A stretch of 18,424 nucleotides of DNA from DASSBR01 sp035708085 (GTDB lineage Bacteria > Pseudomonadota > Gammaproteobacteria > Natronospirales > DASSBR01). The stretch is taken from NCBI GenBank assembly GCA_035708085.1, contig DASSTE010000008.1, forward strand, positions 1 through 18,424, written 5' to 3'. Below the pieces are notes generated by a model. That model had not been told where the DNA came from and did no database searches. It worked only from the letters and a program-made list of their open reading frames with translations. Of the stretch, positions 1 to 6,906 are shown piece by piece (position 1 is the stretch's first letter; every line of letters starts with the position of its first letter). A program made the position numbers and the translations under genes.

Positions 1-760
1 GCTGCGCGCGGCGCGCGAGAATTCGAATTACTGCGGCACGCTCGCGATCTGCAACGTGCCGGAAAGCTCGCTGGTGCGCGAATCGGGCCTCACGCTGATG
101 ACGCGCGCCGGGCCCGAGATCGGCGTCGCCTCGACCAAGGCGTTCACGACCCAGTTGGCCGCATTCGCGCTGCTGGCGCTGACGCTGGCGCAGCGCCATG
201 GCCTTGAAGCGTCCCGCCAAGCGGATTGCCTGGAACAGCTCCACGCCCTGCCCGGCCTGATCGACGCGGCGCTGGCGCTCGACCCGGCGATCCAGACGCT
301 TGCCGAGCGTTTCGTCGAGAAGCGCCACACGCTGTTTCTCGGCCGCGGCGTGCATTACCCGATTGCGATGGAGGGCGCCCTCAAGCTCAAGGAAATCAGC
401 TACATCCATGCCGAGGCCTACGCCGCCGGCGAACTCAAGCACGGCCCGCTGGCGCTGGTCGATGCCGATATGCCCGTGGTCGCGGTCGCGCCCAACAACC
501 AGTTGCTCGAAAAGCTCAAGTCGAACCTGCAGGAAGTGCGTGCCCGCGGCGGCGAATTGATCGTGTTCGCCGACCCGGAGGCGCGCATGCAGCCGGCGCC
601 GGGCCTGACCGTCATCCACCTGCCACGCCAGACCGGCGACCTGATCGACCCGATCCTCTACGCGATCCCGCTGCAGCTGCTCGCCTACCACGTCGCGGTG
701 ATGAAAGGCACCGACGTCGACAAGCCGCGCAACCTTGCCAAATCCGTTACTGTCGAATAA
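1..760 (+). CDS. glmS: Glutamine-fructose-6-phosphate aminotransferase, C-terminal part (5' cut by window edge)
   Basis: Cytoplasmic enzyme making glucosamine-6-phosphate from fructose-6-phosphate and glutamine, the entry step to UDP-GlcNAc for peptidoglycan and LPS. The reading frame is open from base 2, so about 252 of the usual ~610 residues are present. They cover the second half of the sugar isomerase (SIS) region; the glutaminase domain lies upstream of the window. Diagnostic stretches include EIGVASTKAFTTQL, EGALKLKEISYIHAEAYAAG, ELKHGPLAL and the family-typical C-terminus KPRNLAKSVTVE. The GTG at 56 is internal and not a start, because the residues before it (GTLAICNVPESS) also match GlmS. 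The next gene starts 11 nt after the stop and its Shine-Dalgarno sequence overlaps the glmS stop codon, so co-transcription is likely. The identification is secure. Confidence 0.97.
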   Translation, partial: LRAARENSNYCGTLAICNVPESSLVRESGLTLMTRAGPEIGVASTKAFTTQLAAFALLALTLAQRHGLEASRQADCLEQLHALPGLIDAALALDPAIQTLAERFVEKRHTLFLGRGVHYPIAMEGALKLKEISYIHAEAYAAGELKHGPLALVDADMPVVAVAPNNQLLEKLKSNLQEVRARGGELIVFADPEARMQPAPGLTVIHLPRQTGDLIDPILYAIPLQLLAYHVAVMKGTDVDKPRNLAKSVTVE

Positions 761-771
761 GGAGGACCATC

Positions 772-1347
772 ATGGATATCAAGCCGGCGCGTACCGCCGT
801 CCTGATCATGGACTATCAGAACGATATCGTGGCGATGACCGGCGACGGCGCCGCCGCGCTGCTGGACAAGGCGTCGCGTGTGCTTTCCGCGGCGCGCAAG
901 GCAACGATGCCGGTGATTTACATCACCGTCGGCTTTCGGCCGGGCTACCCCGAAGTCAGCCCGCGCAACAAATCGTTCAGCGGGATTCGTGAGAGTGGGC
1001 GCCTCGCGCCCGGGAGTGCCGGCGCCGAAGTGCATCCGGCCGTCACGCCGCAGGCGAACGACATCGTCGTGGTCAAGCATCGCGTCGGCGCCTTTTCCGG
1101 CACAGACCTGGAAATGATTCTGCGCGCCCACGATGTCGACACGCTGGTGCTGCTCGGCATCGCAACCAGCGGCGTGGTGCTGTCCACGGTGCGCCACGCG
1201 GCCGATCATGACTATCGGTTGATCGTGCTCAAGGATTGCTGCGCCGACACCGATCCGGAGGTACATAGTTGTCTGATGGACAAAGTGCTGGCGCGGCAGG
1301 CGACGGTGGCGACCGCCGACGAATTTCTCCACTACCTGTATCAGTAA
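772..1347 (+). CDS. Isochorismatase/cysteine-hydrolase-fold protein lacking the catalytic cysteine
   Basis: A 191-residue protein of the isochorismatase-like hydrolase family (nicotinamidase, isochorismatase and N-carbamoyl amidase relatives). The start is the ATG at 772, with an ideal AAGGAGG at 759-765. The core is visible: VLIMDYQND carries the catalytic Asp (D14), VVKHRVGAF the catalytic Lys (K102), followed by the LGIATSGVVLSTVRHAAD segment. In amidase members this last segment carries the nucleophilic Cys (pattern T-x-x-C-V). Here the aligned residue is V135, so the usual thiol chemistry is not possible. Isochorismatases such as EntB also lack this Cys and hydrolyse a vinyl ether without it, so the protein may still be an enzyme. 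Cysteines at C153 and C154 (KDCCAD) are not at the nucleophile position. Substrate is unknown. The gene probably shares a transcript with glmS and the SYLF lipoprotein gene. Confidence 0.88.
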   Translation: MDIKPARTAVLIMDYQNDIVAMTGDGAAALLDKASRVLSAARKATMPVIYITVGFRPGYPEVSPRNKSFSGIRESGRLAPGSAGAEVHPAVTPQANDIVVVKHRVGAFSGTDLEMILRAHDVDTLVLLGIATSGVVLSTVRHAADHDYRLIVLKDCCADTDPEVHSCLMDKVLARQATVATADEFLHYLYQ

Positions 1348-1366
1348 TTGCTCGAAGGAGACTACG

Positions 1367-1927
1367 TTGAAGACTTTGACAGCCATGATGGCCGCCGCGG
1401 CGCTCGCGGTATTGCTCGGCGCGTGCACCACCACGGGCTATCGCCCGGGCGAAAATGCGACGCCGGGCGCGCAGCCGGTGCGCGATCCGCAGATCGCCGA
1501 GACGATCGCGAGCTTCAAGAACAAGGACCCGAGCCTCGCGCCGTATTTTCACGACGCGTATGGCTATGCCGTGTTTCCGACGGTCGGCAAGGGCGGTTTC
1601 ATCGTCGGCGGCGCGTACGGCACCGGCAAGGTGTACGTACACAACCGGCTGGTGGGACTGTCGTCGATCACGCAGGCGACCATCGGCTTGCAGATGGGCG
1701 GCCAGACCTATAGCGAGATCGTCTTTTTCAAGGACCAGCACGCGCTCAAGCTGTTTGAACAGGGCGGCTACGAGCTGAGCGCACAGGCGTCCGCCGTCGC
1801 GGCGACCGCCGGCGCCGCCGCCAACGCGAGCTACAGCAACGGCGTCGCGATCTTCACGCTGACCAAGGCCGGGCTGATGTACGAGGCCTCGGTCGGCGGG
1901 CAGAAATTCAGCTTTACGCCGATTTAG
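1367..1927 (+). CDS. SYLF-domain (Ysc84/DUF500) lipoprotein, TTG start
   Basis: A 186-residue predicted lipoprotein. The N-terminus (MKTLTAMMAAAALAVLLGAC) is a type II signal peptide with lipobox LGAC and lipidation at C20. The mature part contains a SYLF domain, a fold known to bind lipids: YAVFPTVGKGGFIVGGAYGTG, then a Gly-rich strand region (GLQMGGQTYSEIVFFKD) and the end segment GLMYEASVGGQKFSF. The start chosen is TTG at 1367, because AAGGAG (1355-1360) lies 6 nt upstream and the frame then begins with a complete signal peptide. It follows the hydrolase-fold gene by 19 nt, so the two are probably co-transcribed. Its role in the envelope is unknown. A short palindrome follows the stop. 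Confidence 0.9.
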   Translation: MKTLTAMMAAAALAVLLGACTTTGYRPGENATPGAQPVRDPQIAETIASFKNKDPSLAPYFHDAYGYAVFPTVGKGGFIVGGAYGTGKVYVHNRLVGLSSITQATIGLQMGGQTYSEIVFFKDQHALKLFEQGGYELSAQASAVAATAGAAANASYSNGVAIFTLTKAGLMYEASVGGQKFSFTPI

Positions 1928-1936
1928 CGAGTCGTC

Positions 1937-1958
1937 ATTCCGGCTTGGATGCCGGAAT
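1937..1958. repeat. Short palindrome (8-bp stem) between convergent genes
   Basis: ATTCCGGC (1937-1944), a 6-nt loop and GCCGGAAT (1951-1958) form a perfect 8-bp hairpin between the SYLF gene stop (1927) and the D-amino-acid dehydrogenase stop (1982). It has no T-tract, so it is not a classical intrinsic terminator. It resembles the short ATTCCGGC/GCCGGAAT extragenic palindromes scattered in many proteobacterial genomes. It could still help stop or stabilise both converging transcripts. Confidence 0.55.
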
Positions 1959-1981
1959 CCGGTTAACGGTATTGTTAATCA

Positions 1982-3250
1982 CTAGCTGAACCGTTTGTAG
2001 CGTAGGCCATCCAGCGCAATCTCCGGTTCGCGCCCTGCAACCAGATCGGCAACGATGCGACTCGACCCGGCGGCAAACGTCCACCCCAGCGGACCGTGGC
2101 CGACATTCACGAACAGGTTGCGGCATGACGTCTCGCCCAGAATCGGCGGCCCGTCCGGCGTCAGCGGCCGCAAACCCGTCCAGTGCGTGACTCGTTTTTC
2201 GTCCACGCGCGGCGCAAACTCCGGCAGGATGTTGAGCGCCTGTTGCAGAATGCTGCCGCCGCGCGCCGGATTGAGGCGGGTGTCGTAGCCGGCGAATTCG
2301 GCGGTGCCGGCGATGCGCAGCCGGTAGCCCAGTGGCGTGAGGACGAGCTTGCGCTCGAAATCGACCAGCGGAATCATTGGCGCGCCGTCCCAGCCGTCGA
2401 ACGGCACCGTGACTGAATAGCCTTTGGCCGGGTAGATCGGCAGGCGCAGGCCGCAGGCGGCGCCGAGCGCGCGGCTGTGACAGCCGGCGGCAAGGACGTA
2501 GGCGTCGGCGCTGAATTCGCCCCGGTCGGTTTCGATCGCCGCGACGCCGCCGGTACCGCGGCGCAGCCGCCGAATGGTGGTGCCGAAGCGAAAATCGACG
2601 CCGGCCGCACGCGCCGCGGCCGCCATTCCCTCGGTGAACTTGAACGCATCGCCGCTTTCGTCGGCGGGATAGAGAATGCCGCCGGCGAGTTCGGCGCGAA
2701 TCGGTGCCAACGCCGGTTCGCGTTCGACCGCCGCATCGGCCGACAGCGCTTCGTAGCGCAGCCCGTGGCGCGCGAGCAGGTCGGCGAGTGCGACCGACTC
2801 GTCGAGCGCCGCCTGGCTCTGAAAGATTTTCAAGGTGCCTGCCAGGCGTTCGTCATAGCGCAGGTCGAGCAGCTCGCGCAGTTCGTCCAGCGCCTTAACG
2901 CTGTACAGCCCCAGCCGCACGCTGGTTTCCGCGGCACGTTCGTATGCCGGTCGCCGCGACGCCAGCAGGAAACGCAGCCCCCAGCCGGCAAGCCCCGGCA
3001 GCGCGCGTGGCCGCAGCAACAGGGGCGAATCCTCGCGGCCCAGCCACTTGAACAGCTTGATCGCCGTGCCGGGCGCATTCCACGGGTCGGCCTGGCTGGG
3101 AGTCAGCAGCCCGCCGTTGGCGAAGCTGGTTTCGAGGCCGACGCTGTCGCGCCGTTCGAGCACGGTCACGTCGAAGCCGCGTTCGGCCAGGTACCAGGCC
3201 GTGGTCGTGCCGATAATGCCGCCGCCGAGCACGAGTGCCGAGCGGGCCAT
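1982..3250 (-). CDS. dadA: D-amino-acid dehydrogenase, FAD-dependent (DadA family)
   Basis: A 422-residue flavoprotein of the DAO/DadA family, oxidising D-amino acids to 2-oxo acids and ammonia with electrons passed to the respiratory chain at the inner membrane. The N-terminus has the FAD-binding Rossmann motif LVLGGGIIG (G9-x-G11-x-x-G14), then VTVLERRD and ETSFANGGLLTPSQADPWN, a signature typical of DadA. The C-terminus has HWTGLRPLTPDGPPILG and NVFVN-like NLFVNVGHGPLGWTFAAGSS, the second FAD contact. Length matches the family (about 420-435). It lies 31 nt downstream of the DedA gene on the same strand, so it may be read from that gene's promoter. No strong Shine-Dalgarno sequence precedes the ATG. 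No alanine racemase gene adjoins it here, so substrate preference (D-Ala or another D-amino acid) is inferred only from family. Confidence 0.88.
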   Translation of the reverse strand: MARSALVLGGGIIGTTTAWYLAERGFDVTVLERRDSVGLETSFANGGLLTPSQADPWNAPGTAIKLFKWLGREDSPLLLRPRALPGLAGWGLRFLLASRRPAYERAAETSVRLGLYSVKALDELRELLDLRYDERLAGTLKIFQSQAALDESVALADLLARHGLRYEALSADAAVEREPALAPIRAELAGGILYPADESGDAFKFTEGMAAAARAAGVDFRFGTTIRRLRRGTGGVAAIETDRGEFSADAYVLAAGCHSRALGAACGLRLPIYPAKGYSVTVPFDGWDGAPMIPLVDFERKLVLTPLGYRLRIAGTAEFAGYDTRLNPARGGSILQQALNILPEFAPRVDEKRVTHWTGLRPLTPDGPPILGETSCRNLFVNVGHGPLGWTFAAGSSRIVADLVAGREPEIALDGLRYKRFS

Positions 3251-3281
3251 CAGCGATGCGTCCCGATTGTCATGGGGTCAG

Positions 3282-3917
3282 TCACTCCTCGCCATTTTTG
3301 CGTTTGAAGATACGATCGCGCAGCTTGTAGATGATAAGTCCCGCGATCACCAGCACAATAAAAACACCACCACCGATCAGCCAGGCGGGGTGGGCGCTCG
3401 CGGCACTGACGATGGCGTCGAGGTGCTCGCCGAACAGGTAAGAAATCGAGGTCCACACGCCGACCCACAACGCGCAGCCGATCGCATCGAAGGTGGCGAA
3501 GCGCCACCAGCGCATCTGGCCGAGACCCGAGCCGATGCCGGCGGTCTGGCGCAGCACGTCGATGAAGCGCGCGAAGCAGAGGATGCCGCTGCCGTAGCGG
3601 TGGACGAAGTCCTCGACCTTGTCCAGGTGGCGTTCACGCAGCCCGATAAAGCGGCCGTGGCGCAGCACCAACTGGCGGCCGCCGAAGCGACCGATCGCGT
3701 AGCCGATATTATCGCCGACGATCGCGGCGACAAACGAGATCGCGGCGACGATGACGACGTTCATCTGGCCTTGCGCGGCCAGCACCGCGCTCGCCACCAT
3801 CAGCGTCTGCCCCGGCGCCGGAATGCCGAACCCTTCGACCATCACGGCGAGGAATATCGCCGCATAGCCGTATTGTTCGATGTACGGCTGCGCGAGTTGC
3901 AGGTAATGATGAATCAG
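3282..3917 (-). CDS. DedA/SNARE-associated family membrane protein, probable non-ATG start
   Basis: A polytopic inner-membrane protein of the DedA (VTT) family, whose members act in membrane homeostasis and undecaprenyl or phospholipid flipping. The motif VEGFGIPAPGQTLMVAS, the hydrophobic segment VVIVAAISFVAAIVGDNIGYAIG, the CFARFIDVLRQTAGIGSGL segment (the DedA F/Y-x-R region) and a C-terminal hydrophobic helix ending in KLRDRIFKRKNGEE are all present. The first ATG or GTG (3843-3845) would leave only 187 residues and delete the N-terminal helix. The frame is open upstream and encodes IHHYLQLAQPYIEQYGYAA just before it, exactly as in the family. I therefore place the start at CTG 3915-3917 (211 residues). 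The next codon, ATT, is an alternative, and an in-frame TAG closes the frame further upstream. The start is inferred, but the protein identity is firm. Confidence 0.85.
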   Translation of the reverse strand: MIHHYLQLAQPYIEQYGYAAIFLAVMVEGFGIPAPGQTLMVASAVLAAQGQMNVVIVAAISFVAAIVGDNIGYAIGRFGGRQLVLRHGRFIGLRERHLDKVEDFVHRYGSGILCFARFIDVLRQTAGIGSGLGQMRWWRFATFDAIGCALWVGVWTSISYLFGEHLDAIVSAASAHPAWLIGGGVFIVLVIAGLIIYKLRDRIFKRKNGEE

Positions 3918-3942
3918 AGGGGCGGCTCTCGGTTCTACTGTG

Positions 3943-3970
3943 TCGACAGATCGGTTAGACTGATTCTAAT
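3943..3970 (+). promoter_or_regulatory. Candidate sigma-70 promoter of the ferritin-like gene
   Basis: TCGACA (3943-3948, 5 of 6 to the -35 consensus), a 16-nt spacer and TCTAAT (3965-3970, 5 of 6 to the -10 consensus) lie 38 nt upstream of the ferritin-like start. The interval separates two divergent genes (DedA on the minus strand). A direct repeat GATTC-TAATAA-GATTC overlaps the -10 region, but I could not match it to a known iron or peroxide operator. Confidence 0.45.
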
Positions 3971-4008
3971 AAGATTCATACCTGAAACCACAATCGAGGA
4001 TGGACCCC

Positions 4009-4545
4009 ATGGCTACCCAAGAATTCCTGACCGATGTCAAAACGCTGCGCGAGCGCGCCCGCGAACACATGATGCAAGGCGCGGTCACCGCCGGTTACAG
4101 CGCTGACCGCGATACGGTTCTCAAGTTGCTGAACGAAGCGCTCGCGACCGAACTGGTCTGCACGCTGCGCTACAAACGCCACTATTTTATGGCATCCGGT
4201 ATCCACGCGCAGGGCGTGGCGGCCGAATTCCTCGAACATGCCGACCAGGAGCAGGAACATGCCGACCGGATCGCCCAGCGCATCACGCAGCTCGGCGGCG
4301 AGCCGGACCTCAATCCCGACACTTTAACCCACCGCAGCCATGCCGAGTACAAGGAAGGCACGGACCTGGTGGACATGATCAAGGAAGACTTGGTCGCGGA
4401 GCGCATCGCGATCGACAGCTACCGCGAAATGGCGAATTACCTCGGCAAAAACGACCCCACGTCGCGGCGGCTGATGGAAGACATTCTCGCGCAGGAAGAA
4501 GAGCACGCCGACGACCTCGTCAATCTGCTGGAACAGATCAAATAA
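4009..4545 (+). CDS. Bacterioferritin-like ferritin-fold protein, haem ligand Met absent
   Basis: A 178-residue four-helix ferritin-like protein, likely an iron-oxidising and storing or DNA-protecting cytoplasmic cage protein. The diiron ligands of bacterioferritin are all recognisable: E48 (LNEALATEL), E81 and H84 (QEQEHADR), E131 (EDLVAER), E163 and H166 (AQEEEHADD). The residue after the first ligand pair's Glu, which is the haem-binding Met52 in E. coli Bfr, is Gln82 here, so haem binding in the Bfr manner is unlikely. About 30 extra residues precede the first helix. GAGGA at 3996-4000 is 8 nt before the ATG at 4009, which I prefer over the in-frame ATG at 4000 that overlaps it. It is a single gene with its own candidate promoter. 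The storage function itself is inferred from the family. Confidence 0.88.
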   Translation: MATQEFLTDVKTLRERAREHMMQGAVTAGYSADRDTVLKLLNEALATELVCTLRYKRHYFMASGIHAQGVAAEFLEHADQEQEHADRIAQRITQLGGEPDLNPDTLTHRSHAEYKEGTDLVDMIKEDLVAERIAIDSYREMANYLGKNDPTSRRLMEDILAQEEEHADDLVNLLEQIK

Positions 4546-4549
4546 GCAA

Positions 4550-4607
4550 AGTGGCCAGGACTGAGTGAAGAAAAGCGACTCTTCATTCTTACTTAGTCCT
4601 AGCGACT
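4550..4607 (-). repeat. 58-bp palindromic element, copy A (inverted relative to copy B)
   Basis: Ends are AGTGGCCAGGACT (4550-4562) and AGTCCTAGCGACT (4595-4607), imperfect 13-bp inverted repeats with two mismatches. Its reverse complement matches the element at 5421-5478 over the full 58 bp with about four substitutions and two single-base indels. It begins 5 nt after the ferritin-like stop codon and runs directly into tandem 14-bp repeats that contain the xthA stop. It may act as a two-way transcription terminator or be a REP/MITE-like element. Confidence 0.8.
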
Positions 4608-4635
4608 CAGTCCTAGCGACTCAGCACTAGCGACT
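4595..4635. repeat. Three tandem 14-bp repeats, covering the xthA 3' end
   Basis: Units start at 4595, 4609 and 4623, with plus-strand cores AGTCCTAGCGACT, AGTCCTAGCGACT and AGCACTAGCGACT, each followed by TC, CA or similar joining bases at an exact 14-bp period. The core is identical to the terminal repeat of the 58-bp element. The xthA stop codon (4613-4615) lies in the second unit, and the third unit encodes the last residues of the protein. Confidence 0.85.
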
Positions 4636-5395
4636 TGAAGGTCGCCGTCACCGGCGCATGATCCGACGGCCGCTCCCAGCCGCGCGGCTCGCGGTCAATC
4701 GACACGGACTCGCAGCGCGCCGCCAGCTTGTCGCTCGCCAGCACGTGATCGATCCGCAGCCCGCGGTCGCGGCGAAATGAACCCTGACGGTAATCCCACC
4801 AACTGAAGGTCCCGTCCGGCTGGTCGAACAGCCGGAAGCTGTCCTTGAGGCCGAGGCCGGTGAGGGCGCGAAACGCCGCGCGCTCCGGCTCGCTGAACAG
4901 CACCTTGCCTTCCCATTCCGCCGGGTCGTGCACGTCGCGCGGCTCCGGCGCGATGTTGAAGTCGCCGACGATGGCGAGTTCCGGATACTCGGCAAGTTCG
5001 GCCTGCAGCCAGTGACGCAGCGCGTCGAGCCAGGCGAGCTTGTAGCGATATTTTTCCGAGCCGACCGTCTGGCCGTTGGGGACGTAGACATCGATGACGC
5101 GCACGCCGTCCATTGTGCCGGCCAGCACGCGGCACTGCGAGTCCTCGAAATCCGGCAGCGCCCGCACCGCGTTCGCGAGCGGCTCGCGGCTCACAATTGC
5201 GACGCCGTTATAGGTCTTCTGGCCACAGCATATCGTGTGATAGCCGAGCTTCTCGAAATCGTCATGCGGAAACTTCTCGTCGACAAGCTTGGTTTCCTGC
5301 AGCGCCAGCACGTCCGGTTGCGTCGCCTCCAGCCAGCGCAACACGTGAGGCAGGCGCACGTTCAGCGAATTGACGTTCCAGGTGGCTATTTTCAT
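4613..5395 (-). CDS. xthA: Exodeoxyribonuclease III (AP endonuclease)
   Basis: A 260-residue exonuclease III of the endonuclease/exonuclease/phosphatase family, acting in base-excision repair by cutting 5' to abasic sites and removing blocked 3' ends. Motifs in order: MKIATWNVNSLNVR at the N-terminus, LALQETKL with the metal-binding Glu34, YNGVAIVSR, VYVPNG, the catalytic VGDFNIAPEPRDVHD, FSWWDYR, GLRIDHVLAS and the final ERPSDHAPV with the catalytic Asp-His. The family usually ends a few residues after the last motif (VTATF); here the additional tail KSLVLSR is encoded by the 14-bp tandem repeats, and the stop lies inside one repeat unit. The gene sits alone on the minus strand, between two inverted 58-bp elements, so its promoter must lie within or next to copy B. 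The enzyme identity is firm. Confidence 0.96.
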   Translation of the reverse strand: MKIATWNVNSLNVRLPHVLRWLEATQPDVLALQETKLVDEKFPHDDFEKLGYHTICCGQKTYNGVAIVSREPLANAVRALPDFEDSQCRVLAGTMDGVRVIDVYVPNGQTVGSEKYRYKLAWLDALRHWLQAELAEYPELAIVGDFNIAPEPRDVHDPAEWEGKVLFSEPERAAFRALTGLGLKDSFRLFDQPDGTFSWWDYRQGSFRRDRGLRIDHVLASDKLAARCESVSIDREPRGWERPSDHAPVTATFKSLVLSR

Positions 5396-5420
5396 TTCAT
5401 TAAAGTAGCTAGGACTAACC

Positions 5421-5478
5421 AGTCGCTAGGACTAAGAAGAACGAAGAGTTGCTTTTTCTTCACTCAGTCCTAGCGACT
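5421..5478 (+). repeat. 58-bp palindromic element, copy B
   Basis: Perfect 13-bp inverted repeats AGTCGCTAGGACT (5421-5433) and AGTCCTAGCGACT (5466-5478) enclose an A-rich then T-rich core (AAGAAGAACGAAGAG, then GCTTTTTCTTC) that extends the potential stem imperfectly. Degenerate part-units flank it on both sides (AGCTAGGACTAACC before, CAGTCCCAGG after). It lies between the divergent xthA and gor starts, so it occupies the likely promoter region of both. Confidence 0.82.
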
Positions 5479-5556
5479 CAGTCCCAGGTCCTCTCTTCCG
5501 GTGCGCTAGAATACAGCTTTTTTCGTCGACACGCTGCGGGCTTTGCTGGGGATGAG

Positions 5557-6906
5557 ATGACCAAACAATATGACCTGATCGCAATCGGCGGCGGCAGCGG
5601 CGGCCTTGCCGCAGCCCAGCGCGCGGCCGAATACGGCGCGCACGCGGCGGTGATCGAGGCGGGCCGACTGGGCGGCACCTGCGTCAACGTCGGCTGTGTG
5701 CCGAAAAAGGTCATGTGGAATGCCGCGAGCCTCGCGCACGCCATCCACGACGCCGGCCAGTACGGCTTCGCCGTCGATCACAGCGCGCTGCACTGGCCGA
5801 CGCTCAAGCTCAAGCGCGACGCTTACATCGAACGGCTCAACGGCGTTTACGAAAGCAACCTCGCCAAGCGCAACGTCGACCTGATTCGCGGCACCGCGCG
5901 ATTTGTCGACGCGCATACAGTGGAAGTCAATGGCGAACAACTCTCCGCCCGCCACATCATCATCGCGACGGGTGGCAAACCGCGTTGGCCGGATATTCCG
6001 GGCGCCGAGCTTGGCATCACCTCGGACGGATTTTTCGAACTCGAGGACCGCCCGCAGCGCGTCTACATCGCTGGCGCCGGTTACATTTCCGTCGAGTTGA
6101 GCGGTGTGCTACGCGCGCTGGGCGCCGAAGTCGTCCACGCCGTGCGCTACGACGGCCCGCTGCGCGACAGCGATGAATTGATCCGCGACACGCTGTGCAC
6201 CGAGATCCGCCGCCAGGGCATCGACCTCCAAACCCACACCATTGGCGCCAGCGTCGCACGCGCCGACGACGGCACCTTAACCGTCACCACGCTAACCGGC
6301 CGCGAACTCACCGGCTTCGACTGCGTGCTTTGGGCCATCGGACGCGAGCCCAACGTCGCCGCACTCGATCTGCCCGCCGCCGGCGTAGAGCTGACCGACG
6401 ACGGCCACGTAGTCGCCGATGGCTACCAGAACACCAACGTTGAAGGCATCTTCGCGATCGGCGATGTGACGGGCCAAGCCGACCTGACGCCGGTGGCGAT
6501 CGCCGCCGGGCGACGTTTGTCGGATCGGCTGTTTGGCGGCAAGCCGGATCGCCACCTCGATTACCGCAACATCCCGACCGTAATTTTCAGTCATCCGCCG
6601 ATCGGCCGGGTGGGGTTGACCGAGAACGAGGCTCGGGCGGCATACGGCGACGACATCAAGGTGTACCGCACGCGTTTCACGCCGATGTATTACGCGATGA
6701 CAGATGACAAGCCGCAGGCGGCGATGAAGCTGATTACCGCCGGCGCGGACGAAAAGATCATCGGCTGCCATCTGATCGGCCCGGGCTCTGACGAAATGCT
6801 GCAGGGGTTCGCGGTCGCAATCGGCATGGGCGCGACGAAGGCCGACTTCGACGACACGGTCGCGATTCATCCGACCAGCGCCGAGGAACTGGTGACGCTG
6901 CGATGA
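5557..6906 (+). CDS. gor: Glutathione-disulfide reductase
   Basis: A 449-residue FAD/NADPH disulfide oxidoreductase keeping cytoplasmic glutathione reduced (E. coli Gor has 450 residues). Domains in order: FAD motif IGGGSGG (residues 10-16), redox-active disulfide in GGTCVNVGCVPKK (C42 and C47, the same numbers as in E. coli), NADPH-binding GAGYISVELSGVLRALGA followed by VRYDGPLR with the two Arg that favour NADPH over NADH, second FAD contact IFAIGDVTGQADLTPVAI, and the C-terminal dimer-interface HPTSAEELVTLR with the catalytic His438 and Glu443. I chose the ATG at 5557, preceded by GGGGATGAG. The longer upstream frame would start inside the repeat element. The final ATGA overlaps the next gene's start. 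The HPTSAEE end and VR...LR pair argue for glutathione reductase over lipoamide dehydrogenase or mercuric reductase. Confidence 0.94.
   Translation: MTKQYDLIAIGGGSGGLAAAQRAAEYGAHAAVIEAGRLGGTCVNVGCVPKKVMWNAASLAHAIHDAGQYGFAVDHSALHWPTLKLKRDAYIERLNGVYESNLAKRNVDLIRGTARFVDAHTVEVNGEQLSARHIIIATGGKPRWPDIPGAELGITSDGFFELEDRPQRVYIAGAGYISVELSGVLRALGAEVVHAVRYDGPLRDSDELIRDTLCTEIRRQGIDLQTHTIGASVARADDGTLTVTTLTGRELTGFDCVLWAIGREPNVAALDLPAAGVELTDDGHVVADGYQNTNVEGIFAIGDVTGQADLTPVAIAAGRRLSDRLFGGKPDRHLDYRNIPTVIFSHPPIGRVGLTENEARAAYGDDIKVYRTRFTPMYYAMTDDKPQAAMKLITAGADEKIIGCHLIGPGSDEMLQGFAVAIGMGATKADFDDTVAIHPTSAEELVTLR

Noticed and set aside
226..771. N-terminal extension of the hydrolase-fold gene back into glmS
   Set aside because: Those residues are out-of-frame glmS coding (Arg/Pro-rich). 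The ATG at 772 has an ideal ribosome-binding site.
3961..3980. Possible Fur box upstream of the ferritin-like gene
   Set aside because: The GATTC-TAATAA-GATTC sequence is a direct repeat and does not match the GATAATGATAATCATTATC pattern well.
3048..4106. Long plus-strand frame (352 aa) opposite dadA and the DedA gene
   Set aside because: It spans two clear minus-strand genes and their intergenic region, has biased Arg/Ala/Asp-rich composition, and matches no family I know.
4595..4635. CRISPR-like repeat array
   Set aside because: The 14-bp units are directly adjacent with no spacers and no cas genes, so this is a simple tandem repeat.
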